Notes under the pieces: generated by a model | Seen by the model: only the letters and a program-made list of their open reading frames with translations | The model's database searches: none | What the model was told of the DNA's origin: nothing | Translations under genes and position numbers: made by a program | Part shown: positions 42,332 through 53,436 of the stretch, in pieces | How positions within the stretch are numbered: the stretch's first letter is position 1 | How the letters are laid out: each line of letters starts with the position of its first letter | NCBI GenBank assembly: GCA_025766275.1 | Contig: JAFKAC010000018.1 | Location: forward strand, 744,001-808,000 | Direction: 5' to 3' | Source: Lactarius indigo | Taxonomy: Eukaryota; Basidiomycota; Agaricomycetes; Russulales; Russulaceae | Length of the DNA: 64,000 nucleotides

Positions 42332-44994
42332 AGTCCCGCGTGAACAACGTCGTGTATTTTCCAGTGAGTCAGAAGTTGGAGTCGATAAGCCGTATCTGAT
42401 ACGCGTTGTGAGATGATAAAGGGTCCATACCGTCGTGGAGATAGTTTGGCAGATGGGTGTGTGGTTCTGATATTTGTGGCGTCTAGCCATACCTTATCAC
42501 CTAATCGATACAGTTGATAACACGGCGATTCCGTGATCCATTGTAGCTGTGTCGCTCTCATTGTGGCTTGTGCGTTTTCTCGAACTTTTGTTAGTTCTGT
42601 CAGGCGTTGATCGGCCGTAGGAGACAGCGTTGGGGTCTTTGGTTGGTGAACCGTTGGCACGAAACCCATGATTAGCTCGAATGGCGTTTTCCGAGTGGTT
42701 TCCGAAGGCCAGGCGTTGGTAGCGTACTGAGCGATGGGTAGCATCGCGGCCCACTGGTCCTGCTGGTAGTTAGCGTAAATCCTCAGGTATTGCTCCAGTT
42801 TTTGATTTGTTCGTTCCGATTGACCATCGGTACGAGGGTGGTACGCGGAGCTTATGTTTTGTTGTATACCTAAGGCTGAACACAAGTTCTTTGCTAGTGC
42901 AGCTGTAAAACGAGGATCGCGATCGGATATGATCTTATCTGGTAGGCCATAGTGTGGCAATACGTGTCGCACGTAGGCTTGCACCGTTTCTTCCGTGCCG
43001 AACTTTTCCTTCCAAGGGATGAATATGTTAGCTTTTGAGCACCCTTGGTCTGTGATGGTAAGGATGGCATCGAAACCGTGGGACTTTGGCAGTTTTACGA
43101 TAAAGTCGAGTGCAATAGTTTTGAATGGCAGCGGTGTTCCATCGGGATAGATTGGTGATAATGGTACGCGTGGTTGGTTGGTGAGGTTTTTGTTGGCTTG
43201 GCACGCGATACAGCCTTTGACGTAGTCATTTACGTCGTTTTTCATAGCTGGCCACCAGTAGTATTTTTGTATGGTTGCCAGTGTATTGGATTGTCCCAGG
43301 TGTCCCGCGGTAGGGAGGTCGTGAAATGACCGAATCACCCCCCTCCTCAAGGAGGTGTCGTCCACGATCACCAGACGACCGAGGTAGAAGTAAAAACCGG
43401 CGGAGTCACGTGTGAGCGGGAGGTGGACCGTGGAAGCAAAGGAGGGATGGGCACGTTGTGCGGCGCGACATTGATCGTCGAGTGTCGTAACGGACGCGGC
43501 ATTGGCAAAAAGCGATGGGGGAAGTACGGTGACTTGTTGGTTGTCGCGATCGTCTGTAATGAGGCCAGGGTGACAAGACAGGGCGTCAGTGTGAAGCGTA
43601 GGTCCTGGGACGTGTTTAAGCACAATATTGTAATCGGCGAGAGTGTTGACTAGTCGCGCGACACGACGATTGATGTTTTGGGGACTTCGATAATGGAGCA
43701 AATTTTGATGATCAATTAGAACCGTGATGGGGTGTTGCACGGCTACTAGGAGGTGTCGCCAATGTTCGAGACTGTGAATGAGTGTGAGTAACTCGCGATC
43801 GTAGACGTCGTAATTGCGTTCCGCCGAATTCAAGGATTGAGAGAAATAGCCGACGACTTGGGATTTCTTTCGATCATCGAGTTGAGACAAAATGGCCCCG
43901 ATGGCGTATAGGGATGCATCCGTCTGTAGTTGGAAGGGTAAGGAGATGTCTGGTTGTCGGAGAGCCGGTCGTGAACATGCGATGGAGATGAGCGTGTTTA
44001 ACGCTTCGGTGCACTCGGTAGTCCACACGAAAGGAACATCTTTCTGCAACAAATGCGTGAGTGGGCGTGCGAGTTCAGCGTAATGCGGGATGAATGGACG
44101 TTGGTAGCCTAGTACTCCAAGTGTGCTGCGGAGTTGTTTGATCGATGTGAGTGTACGGGGCCAGTCTCGTAGACCAGAAACTTTATCATCGCCCATCTGA
44201 ATAGTCCGATTGGCGATGGTCATGCCTAAGTAGTCGATTTCCATGCGTTCGAAGGCACACTTTGACAGTTTCAAGAAGTAGCTTTTGTCTAAGAGCGTCT
44301 GTAGTACTTGTCCAACGATGTCGCGATGACGACGTATGTCATCTGTAGTAGCGATGAGAATGTTGTCCATATAGATGAAGAGCTCAGACGGATATTTGAG
44401 TAACAAATTTCGAAAGATTCGATTCATCATGCGTACGAACGTGGCGGGGGAATTCGTCAGTCCGAAGTACATTACCATGGGTTCGAATAATCCGTGTGGC
44501 GTCTTAAATGCGGCTTTCCATTGGTCCCCGTCGCGAATCCTGATATTGTTGTAGCCCCATCGTATATCGAACTTCATGAACAGCGTTTTGTCGGCCAGCT
44601 GATCTAGGAGATTTGAGATAAGTGGTATCGGATACATATCTTTCAACGTAATTTGATTGAGTGGCTTGTAATCTTGTACTGGGCGGAGTTTCCCATCCTT
44701 TTTCTTGAGGAAGAAAAAGGATGACGCATAGGGTGACTTGGATTTGCGAATATATCCCTTTTCCAAGTGCTCTTTTAAGAATTCATCCAAGTGCATCAGT
44801 TCCTTGGTGTTGAGCGGATATATCTTGCATTTTAGTGTGGCCGGAGCATCAGGTAACAGGGTTATCGCGTGATCATCTTCTCGAGTAGGCGGAAATCGTT
44901 TTGCGGCTTCTTCCGAAAAGACGGTCGCCCAGGATTTGTAATGTTTGGGCAGTACGTCGTTTTCCTTAAGTGTCTTCTCTGCCATTTGTTGCAC
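42332..44994 (-). pseudogene. Element C pol: reverse transcriptase, RNase H, integrase
   Basis: Reads from MAEKTLKEND at 44994 to HAGL at the insertion. RT blocks are present (LRPVQDYKPLNQITLKDMYP), but the active-site motif is YMDN instead of YMDD, with the AAC codon at 44362-44364. RNase H, the integrase HHCC site and DDE blocks (LDFIVKLPKS, SDRDPRF, GQSERTN) remain. The frame differs from that of the upstream gag-protease part, so an indel lies near 45030. The chromodomain is displaced to 27274-27847. Confidence 0.92.
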
Positions 44995-45015
44995 GATAGT
45001 CTCGATATGCGTTAC

Positions 45016-46900
45016 TCATTCTATGGTCATTTTTCGTGACTCCCCTTGGAGTTGGTTAGTTGGCCAATCTATTTGGGGGTTGGTCTCCTTGAACCAGGGG
45101 TGACCGAGTATCATACGTGGCCGTCCTAGGTGAGTAACGTATAACAGGGTGTCGTATCGTCATTTTCCCCAAATGATGCAAACTCGACAGGCCTTTGTGA
45201 TGCTACCATGTTCGTTTTGAGTTCCATTGACGTTGTACACCAGCCGATTATCAACGGTTGTAGTTTGGGCGTCAAGTGTCCTAGCGCATTCTTCGTCGAT
45301 GAAGTTGTCCAAGGCCCTGGAATCGAGTAGCGCGGAGATTGTTGTTGTAGTATTGGCGATGGGCATTTCGATGGTGAGTGTGTCGCTCGAAGTACTTTGG
45401 ATGGTATTGATCTCTGTCGTTTCTTCCTCATCGTCCTCATCCAGGCTAGCTTCCATTAATAGCTGAGAGATCATGTCCTTTCGTTGGGCGACCGATAGAC
45501 CCAGTATGCCCGTCATGAGGGTTTCTGGAGATGCCTTTTGTTCAGGGTTCGGCGCGGCCATAACAGCGACTTCATTGATGCGCGCTGGGGTCCTTTTACT
45601 TGGACAGTCACGTGACAGGTGTCCGGTTTTCTTACAACGAAAACATAATCCTTCTTTTCGACATCGGTCCATCTCGGCCAGTTCTTGAGGGGTCCGAATG
45701 CGGGGAGTGTACGTCTGTGTTGCGTCTACTTCCATCGGTACTACCTGGTCATTCCTGTTTGTTGGTTTCGATGGCCACGTATTTTGGACTGGGATCATAT
45801 TTGTTTTCCCGATTTGTGCGATACAATTGGTGATCGTGCGATATCGTTGGACCTCTTCTCGTGTCGCGTCTTCCCAGTCTTGCATGGTAACCAGCATCTT
45901 ATTTCATTTGAGGCAAGACACTAACAGCCCTTTGCGCAGTCCCCGACAAAATAAGTCGACGGTCCCCTTTGCAGTCAGATCCCAATCTGCTGTTTCGGCG
46001 AGTTGCTTGAAGGTTGCGATGTACTCGTTGACATCTTCACCTTTCATGGTGAGCGTGGTCAGCTTAGCATAGGCGTTTTGCTGACTCAAGGTGTCCGTCC
46101 AGGCGTTCTCGAAGTCGGTCACGAAGTCGGTCCATAATGTTTCACTGGTTTCCGCGACAGGGTTTGTAGGATCGTTGATTTTCTGCTCGAGTTTTTTGTC
46201 TTGCGCTTGGTTCCAGCTTTCGACTGCCCATCCTTGAATTAGCGTGAGTGCGAGGGCTACTCATTGGTAAGGGACAACCATTCTTTCGTTGGTGCGGTTG
46301 ACCCGTCGGTACTGGTTAAATTCGTGCAGGAACTGTCGACTTCTATCTCGGTTTCCATCGAAGAACGCTGGGGCTGCCCCTTGTAAGGGGCCTGTGATGG
46401 TCGTCGTACTACTTCCACTTCCGCTTCCGCTTCCGCTAGCCATTGGTGCACTATGTGGTGTTGTTGTGATGCCGGGTACTGGGACTAATTGGGGTGATTT
46501 CCTCTTTCCTTTCTGTTTTGCGAGTTGTCGTTTATGTTCGGTCCAATTGTAGGCGGGTACTGTGCTAGTTTGTTGTCGACGTTTTAGGCCCCACAGTCGT
46601 GGTTCGTCTACGTGCGCATTTGTATATGTGTACCACCCAGTGTTTTCGAAATATACTTCGTACCACTCGTTTTTGTCTTCTGCAAATTCAACGTCTAAGG
46701 CTGGGCTGGGGTCTCGTCGTACAATGTACCCTCATCCTGGTACCCAATTGATTCTGCCGGTTACGATGTCTCGTAGGTTCTCGGTGTCGCGCCTGATAAC
46801 TAGTCGTTTTACTGTCGGATCGCTGTCCGCTGGTTCTGGTTCGAAATATGCGTGCTTCAAATTGAGCGCCACTGTGACTACGCATCTGTCATCAGACTGC
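45016..46900 (-). pseudogene. Element C gag and protease, with several TGA stops
   Basis: The N-terminal Trp/Tyr-rich domain (46450-46900; NEWYEVYFENTGWYTYT) has no ATG of its own. It leads to a Gly/Ser linker at MASGSGSGS (46443), the capsid region (46260-45905) with KGEDVNEYIATFKQL, the knuckle CFRCKKTGHLSRDC (about 45640), and a protease whose active site reads DSR instead of DSG. TGA codons interrupt at 46732, 46261, 45904, 45160 and 45016; each could be a former CGA. Unlike A and B, gag and protease share one frame with no shift signal seen. Confidence 0.85.
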
Positions 46901-46954
46901 CCGTGTCGATCATTTCCGGGAACGCCTTTTCGCCTCGTTCAGCGGCAGAGTAGG

Positions 46955-46965
46955 GTCTACTCTTA
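46955..46965 (-). promoter_or_regulatory. Self-priming primer-binding site of element C
   Basis: Minus-strand TAAGAGTAGAC directly next to the 5' LTR. Its exact reverse complement, 11 nt, is at 47142-47152 inside that LTR at the predicted RNA 5' end. The PBS also starts a perfect hairpin (AGAGTAG ACC CTACTCT). Confidence 0.85.
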
Positions 46966-47378
46966 TGTTACGGTTCCGAGGGACCGTACACTTGCTAAGT
47001 CGTCAACGGAGCCAAGCTCGACGTTAGCGTAGAGTTGGGACTTGTGTTTCAACACAAGTTGAGTTTCGGGGATACCTTGGCTCACTCTAAGAGATTGCAA
47101 GGGAGAGGGGACAGGACAATGTATACTCAGTATTCAAGAACTAAGAGTAGACAAGTATTCGACTTGCTACACTACTACCTTTATACTTGTACATACTGGG
47201 GTTTTCGGGGGCCGTTTTCTACAAGCCACGTCACTTATCGATTGCTACGTGGATGATTCGTGATACTAGCACCATAAGGCGTGCTTTGAGCGATATCAGA
47301 CTTCTGCAAAACTTACGAGGTCGAAACTTTGAACACGCGTTGCGTGACGTCACGTCACGATGTCATGTGACCGTGACA
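46966..47378 (-). repeat. 5' LTR of element C
   Basis: 413 bp. Minus-strand TATAAA at 47185-47180 lies 33 bases before the predicted RNA start at 47152 (GTCTACTCTTA). Followed by the target duplication TTCGT. Confidence 0.95.
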
Positions 47379-47777
47379 TTCGTGAGACAATGAGGGCACA
47401 AAGGCGGTCGAGTGTAGTATTACACAAGAAGTCTAGTCTACCGTACTAGCTAGATAGGACTAGGCTTAAATAGATAAAGGCCAGCGTGGTGACTACAAAC
47501 AGATGGTGCCATCGCCAATCTCGGAACAATAGACAGGACATACGAAGAACAAAGGGAGATCGTACTGGGAATAAAGGAGAATCACACAGGGTCACGCGTG
47601 ATTGGGAACTCAACGGAAACTAGCACATGTCGAACTTTATCAGAGGGGAACATCGATAAGTAAGGTGTGCGATAGGAACCGGATAATCGTAAGGTCCGCG
47701 TAATTGTACAGGGCTCATATAGTATGGGGAAGGGAATAGTGATATGTGAAAGAATGAGTCCAGAGAAAATCGTAACA
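47379..47777 (-). repeat. A-family LTR, 5' part (minus strand)
   Basis: Minus-strand reading starts TGTTACGATTTTC at 47777 and includes the conserved 11-mer at 47429-47439. Continues at 25724 after element C. CAGGT at 47778-47782 completes the target duplication. A solo LTR of about 572 bp once reassembled. Confidence 0.92.
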
Positions 47778-49092
47778 CAGGTGATATGTTGATCACCCCC
47801 TGAAGGCCCTCTAGCCCTGAAGGAAATATTTCTGGATCAACACGCCAAGATGTGCTACTTTGACGCTTGCTCAACAAAAAATGTAGCTTCTCTGTTGCTG
47901 CCATCATTTTGTTGATAAGTGACCCTTGCGCACTTAGCGGCTCATACGGACCGGACTTGCAGCATGGACTGCTTTAGATTAGATTAATTGGACTTGTAGA
48001 TTACTTACATTTGATCTGTACAATCTAGCACTGATCATTGCGTCATGTATGACATCATGTACTATGACATCATGTAGAACACTCCGGACACTTCATTGTA
48101 CTCAGTCCTTTGTTCTTCTTTAGTTCTCATCTTTATTGTGATGTCATTATGATATCATCTTTGTCTGGACTCTCTTTGTTCTAGTCGCCTTGTTCCCTTT
48201 TCATACACTCCTTTTGTCCTGTATGTAGAACAACGCTCCTTGTATTTTGTGACTCTACGTTACCACTCTTGTACTAGTGTCACAGCTCTGTACAGTATAA
48301 GTAGTAGTGCCTGTACGCTCCTGGTCCACATCAGTTCTCTCACTGTTGTGTGCCAGGTATGTCTCCTCCTCTGTAATACCATTATCAGTTCTCTCACTGT
48401 TGTGTGCCAGACTACCATCTTGCTTCACTTGCTTGACACCTCCTGTGCTGCTTCTCAGTCACCTTCTATATCTCACCACAGTACTTTGTCCCACTGTGAG
48501 TATAGTTCCTATGTGTCTGTTCATCACATTTCACCCTAAAATACATTATATTTGATGCGGTGATCGGACAAGGTGAGTAAACTTACCTGCCGAGAATCAT
48601 TCAAGATTCCAGGAAGATGCCATGCCAATATCATTCCTTGGTTGTCAATGACAATGCAGGGCCTTGAAATGGAAAGGGCAGCTGCCATACCCTCCAGCGG
48701 AGGATATTGCCTCTTCAGGCTGGCCTCTTTCTGCTTGGACACCTGGGTTCCTGGATTGTTTGGCTTCATTGGGAGCTTATCTGCATAACGTGTAATATCC
48801 CAGTTTATCTGCACTGCTTGGATTGTCTCAGGATATATGTCTGAGTGCCCAGTCTGTGTCACTAACCACGGTTCATGAATGCATCCACCAGAGTGAGTGC
48901 AATTCGATCCAGCTCTGAAATTAGAGGCACCGGCAGCATCAAGGGAGCTCGTGGTGCCTTAGCAACGCTGATTGGCTGAGAGGAGTGCTGGTTTAACTTG
49001 TATTGGAACTGAGCATGGAGGTATTCGGCACAGAGATGGGACAGACTCAGGGGGGAGAGTGTGCACGTCTGAGGGAGCTGGAAAGCCTGCAT
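47778..49092 (-). pseudogene. TET/JBP-like dioxygenase, N-terminal part
   Basis: Exon 47778-47940 (KMMAATEKLHFLLSKRQ...GVINISP) would run on directly into WFQQGHE at 25546, before the A-family LTR landed. The upstream exon ends at 48587 with CGGCAG before GTAAGT and contains SRPCIVIDNQGMILAWHLPGILNDSRQ, a block I recall as the N-terminal part of fungal TET/JBP proteins. An earlier part (48862-49092, from ATG 49092) is in another frame, so the first exon boundary is uncertain. The intron at 47941-48586 is much longer than its neighbours and may itself hold an LTR remnant. Divergent from the gene at 49277. Confidence 0.7.
47941..48586. other. Long intron with LTR-like sequence
   Basis: About 646 bp between the TET/JBP exons. 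It contains repeated ATGACATCATG words near 48050, a TATAAG-type box near 48298, and a direct repeat ATCAGTTCTCTCACTGTTGT at 48328 and 48388. This composition is typical of an LTR, but I found no matching ends or target duplication. Confidence 0.35.
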
Positions 49093-49276
49093 TTCCTCAG
49101 CGTCAAGGGACTTGAATGAAGATGATTAGCTGCCGATACATGCGGATTCCGTGGGAGTTGAGCTCCTGATAAACAATCCCACGCTGCCGAGCACAAGTTG
49201 GCACGTGATATAATGCCTTAAAGCTGCCGAACCTTTAGACCTTAAGTCTATCCCTCTTGAAAAACCCACCTTCCCG
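49093..49276. promoter_or_regulatory. Divergent promoter with three GCTGCCGA motifs
   Basis: A 184-bp gap between the start codons at 49092 (minus) and 49277 (plus). CTGCCG occurs at 49130, 49184 and 49224, in the same orientation and about 40-55 bp apart. Likely control region for the TET/JBP gene and its neighbour. Confidence 0.5.
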
Positions 49277-51578
49277 ATGCTGAACACCAGCAAACAAATG
49301 AAAAAGCCTACCAAGCCTACCAAAGAGGTTGAGCGCAAAGGGCCAGGCATTGAGTCTTCAGACTCTGAAGACCCTGATGACAGCGACTACAATTTTTGCC
49401 TGCAGTCTAACTGCTCAGATTTATCTTTCGATAGGGTGTCAATCATCTCTGGTGATTTACATGTCATCGCTCGAAGGGGCGTTCCTACCGATGATGAGGA
49501 GGGAGGTAGCACAGAAAATGAGAGGTGTGTATTCTGGTCTAATGTATGACTGCTAAAATGTGACCTTGGACAGGGATTCGATCGCACCTGGCGATCTAGA
49601 CATGGTCACTCAAGAGGGTGTAGCTCCCAGAAACGAAGAAAGTGATAGTATGGGTCAAGCGAGGTGGGTACACTTGTTGTTTACACAGACGCCCTCCATT
49701 GACATTGCTTCACACTCAAGCCAGAGTATTGAACTAACAGATGAACAAACCAACATATTGCAGAGGCACGTTGCTGCATTCTGAGCTGCCAACCCAGATT
49801 CTCGGTCCAAAATCATCCAAGTTTCCGTTGACAGCATCAAGAAAAGTTGGCGACAAGGCGTGGGCTTCAATAGAGATGGCGTAGAAATGGTACGTTTGCT
49901 TTAGCCTCAACAATGTTGCACCGCTCTCATATTTCGTAGTTTGTACGCCGATTCCTTTATAACAGGTGCCGACGGGAGTGAAGACGATGCCAGTTTCATC
50001 ACAGAAAATGGACATATCACGACATTTTGGTTGATGTTCACCAAAAGGAACTTGACAAGATGGCTGTCGAAATGTCTGGGTCGAAGCGGGGATCGGCAGC
50101 CTACCTTGGTTGCTACAAAAAGTCCATCAAGGTGATCAGCCAGAGATTAGATGAACATACACGGGTGAAGTACAGAGCGGAGGCGAAGAAATGGACAGAG
50201 CAACAGGCTCCCCCTCGGCAGCAGCAGCGGTACGTGCATGCCAAGCACTCTATCGTGTGGGAAGTAACTAAGTCCTATCAAGGATGTTTGGGAAACATGG
50301 TATCAACACCATGCAAGATTTTTCTGAGTCCATGTACCGCCAATATGGTGTACAGGTTGCCATATTAGCAGGCTACTGTGACAGTGATGGCGAACTGGCG
50401 ATCATGTTGTGAGTATCAAATTCTATCTACTTACAATCTAGCGACCTATTACCTAGCCATGACATCAATAACGAATTGGGTGGAACGTCCTTCAAATCAC
50501 AACACAAAGACTGGCAGAGGGACCCAATGGTCGAGGACTTCTCAAGATGGACTGCCGAGTCCTTTGGTGGGAGTCTATTTTGCTTCAAGGGAAGTGTGCT
50601 AATGTGGCACCTTTATAGGAGTCCATGCTAGCGATGACAGCGAAGAGGAGGGAAAAGGGAAGGATGCAACGCCAATTATCAAGCTGGTGATAGACAAGAA
50701 TGGGTATCCCATGCTGCCGAGATGGGAAGCCATCGAACGCGAGGGTCTCATGTACAGGAAGTACCTCATCGGCAGGTTCATGGGTGAGATGTACAGTAAG
50801 TGAGCTACAGCTTGTAGTAGACCTATCACTTATGAACTTATCAGAGATTGCCGTGGGTGGGGGAAAGGGCAGAATCCCATGGGCCAGACTGAAAGAGACC
50901 CCAGGTGACTTCATCCTTTCCAAGTACCTGCCGGCCGGTGTTACGCTCACTCAGTACCATCACATTCGCCAAGAGGATGTCAACGCATTGCTCAAACACT
51001 GGACGCAAAGGCAAGCTGCCGGCGAGATCCCATTCCGTTTCAAGATGAGAGATGTCTGGGGGCGTCAGGCACAAGGAAATGATGAAGAAACCCCTGGAGA
51101 TGGAAATGCTCTAACCAAAGGGGGGGCTGACGGTAATGGCCAAGAAGACAGCACTGGGGGTCCAAGCGATGTAAGTAAGCTCCTTGTGTTGACGGGAGAT
51201 GCTTACCATCTTTTTCCGCACCTTAAGCCTCACCCTCACCACAGCACCAGCAGCCAAAGGCATGGAAATGGTGCCGAGGTGTGTGAGGAGCTGGGACAGG
51301 GAGATTGAGATCCATCTCCGCACCCACCCAACACTGCACCCCCTCACACTCACCCTCGCCCTCGCATTATCACACAACGCCACTCTACAACAGGAAGCTC
51401 AAGGGCGGATCAAGCTGCCGAGGCATCTACCACTCATAGACCAGTTCCCGACACAGCTGCCGATACTCGTCCCCCCAAGCGTCAGAAAGTCAGCAACCCC
51501 ACCATAAATGCACAGCCTGAGACTCAGTGCTCAGGGCGTTCAACACGGCCTACAGAGCGGGTCAAGCAAACGCAGTAA
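49277..51578 (+). pseudogene. Unnamed agaric family gene in the KDZ region, one TGA
   Basis: Multi-exon gene from ATG 49277 to TAA 51576. Acidic N-terminal exon; a GT...AG intron (49524-49573) joins ENER to DSIAPGDLD. Later blocks: SRSKIIQVSVDSIKKSWRQG, ELDKMAVEMSGSKRGSAAYLGCYKKSIKVISQ, KNGYPMLPRWEA, and RIPWARLKETPGDFILSKYLPAGVTL...DVNALLKHWTQRQ. The last exon is basic and Ser/Thr-rich. I recall many agaric proteins with this order of blocks but no known function or name. TGA at 49782-49784 stands where an Arg would suit. Its head-to-head position with the TET/JBP gene suggests shared control. Confidence 0.6.
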
Positions 51579-51818
51579 GTAATGACTTCTTTGTTGTATC
51601 TAGAACCTGAAGTTCCCAATAGGGGTAGCAATATGTATTCTAGGAAGAGAGCGCGTCGCTAGCAGTCTTTGTATCACCTTTCTCCATCCACTCTCTAATT
51701 CATGGTATCACAAGTCCTCATTGTAGTATCTATTGTCCATTCGTCGTAGTCGATATACAGATGCGTTGCAAAAACTTATACTTGATGAAACAGAAAACAT
51801 GAAGGCCTAATCAGCCTT

Positions 51819-53436
51819 TTATGCCCCACCGCCTTTCATCAACACCTCCAATTTCTCCTCGACATCTGCCAACCTCATCTCCAGGTGTTGGATCCTTTCG
51901 GCAGAGTTGTGCTCAGGAACTTCCTGAGGTGCTTGAGCTGCTGAAACCCCAGAACGCTGCCGAGAGGATGACAGAACCAAGTGTGAGGGCATTGGCACCT
52001 CCACAACTGGCACAAGGCGTCGTGCAGGTTGCAAGCGCCGACGGAGGGAGGGAGTGATCGTGGGGGTGGCATCGGCAGCACTGGCAGCTGCAGCAGGAGC
52101 AGAGGGACCAGCAGCTGCAGCGGCGGTAGTGGTGGCAGTGGTGTCGGTGGCAGAGGGGTTGGGAGAGGTGGGAGAGTCAGGCGCCGTGGGGGCCAGCGAA
52201 GCTGGAGACGCTGCGTTGGATGACGTGCTGTACAGCGTCAGCCCCTCAACCAACCTTGAGGCTGATGCTGCCAAGTCTGACGCCTCCGACGTCTTCCTGT
52301 ATGCAGCCGCGGGCTGCTTTCCTTCCCGCACCTTGTACTGAGTGATGCGGTACCTGCGCACCACTTCCGGCTTCAGGTGGCGCCGATCAGTCTTGCCTGT
52401 CTTCGAGTTTGGTGGCATCAAGCTGCACCCCACCTTGCTGCTTTGGCAGCGCAAGCAGGGAGCTGTCGGCTGTGGCTCGCAGTGCACATTGGCCTTGATG
52501 CATCTTTCACACTATCACCAAGTTCTTTCAGCCGAATCTTAATGAAAATATATAACTACGCACCGAAAATTCATACTCGTCGTCGTCGTCGTCGTCCTCA
52601 CTCTCCAACTCGTCTCCTATCACTTTGGGAGGGAGTCGGACTGGCACATTCCGCTTCTTGGAACGGCGCGGCGGTGGTGAAGTAAGCTTGTGCTTCCTCA
52701 AGGTAGCTGCTGAACCAGCTGCCTTCTTCTTTCCCTTCTTGTGGATTGAGGGAGGCTCAGGGGACTTATGGAGTTAATCAGAAACAAAATGTAAATGGGG
52801 AAGTATTATTGCTCACCTCCTCCAGCTGGTCTACCTCCATCTCGTCTTCTGAGTCTTCAGGAGGTGGGCCCATGATGAGCGTCACCTTCGGCAGGTGCCA
52901 ACGAGGAGGCGAAGGTGGTGGTGGTGGTGGCGGTGTAGGACTTGGTGCTGCATTTCCAGCGGGCACCCCCCCATCCCCATGCTCGGCAGCTGTGGAGGTT
53001 TAGACTGTGTTTGAGGGAAAGGTGAACAGTGACTTACCAAGGCGCTCCCACCAGCGGCCCTCATTTGGAGGCAATAGGTGCAAGATGTCGGTGGGGAATT
53101 TGGCACTGGGCAGGTAATATTTGTGCTTGTTAATTGAAGGGTGCCCCCTGCCGATGTCTGACAAATCCCCCTTGGCATCGAGGACAATATACAAGGCGGC
53201 TAGCGTTGGGTGTAGCGCCGGCAGGTCCCCCAAATTTCGCCGGAGCCTCCTGAACTCTCGCGTTGTGAGGACCTAGTTCAAATGGGGATTGGATGGAAAC
53301 TGCAATTGAATTAAGTACGTACCTTCTCTTCCTCAAAGCGGCGTTCCCATTCAGCCCTGTCAGCAACATCACAAACGCTGACATAGCTTGCAACAGCGGC
53401 CTCAACCCTAGCGGCAATATGGAGGAGGGAATTCAT
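51819..53436 (-). CDS. Zn-cluster (Zn2Cys6-like) protein in the KDZ region
   Basis: Starts at ATG 53436 (MNSLLHIAARVEAAV) and ends at TAA 51819. Exons: 53343-53436, about 53040-53270 (LRRNLGDLPALHPTLAALYIV... and NEGRWWERLG), a Pro-rich exon near 52818-52990, an acidic exon ending DELESEDDDDDDEYEF near 52570, and the last exon 51819-52520. The last exon has C-x2-C-x6-C spacing in APCLRCQSSKVGCSLMPPNSKTGKTDRR, then an Ala/Ser/Thr-rich stretch and a C-terminal coiled coil (IQHLEMRLADVEEKLEVL). The Cys spacing is like half of a fungal Zn cluster, whose members bind CGG triplets. DNA binding and the target are inference. No internal stop seen. Confidence 0.6.

Larger units (their letters stand above)
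25725..47378 (-). mobile_element. Ty3/gypsy chromodomain retrotransposon C, degenerate, split by a Tnp2 element
   Basis: LTRs of 413 bp at both ends and a target duplication TTCGT at 25720-25724 and 47379-47383. Reading on the minus strand: LTR, PBS, gag-protease, RT-RNase H-integrase, chromodomain, third ORF, purine tract, LTR. A 14.5-kb element is inserted in pol between the codons for HAG and LLTPY. The LTRs differ at about 14 sites, 12 of them transitions at CpG. Several TGA stops and a mutated RT active site make it non-autonomous. Confidence 0.95.
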
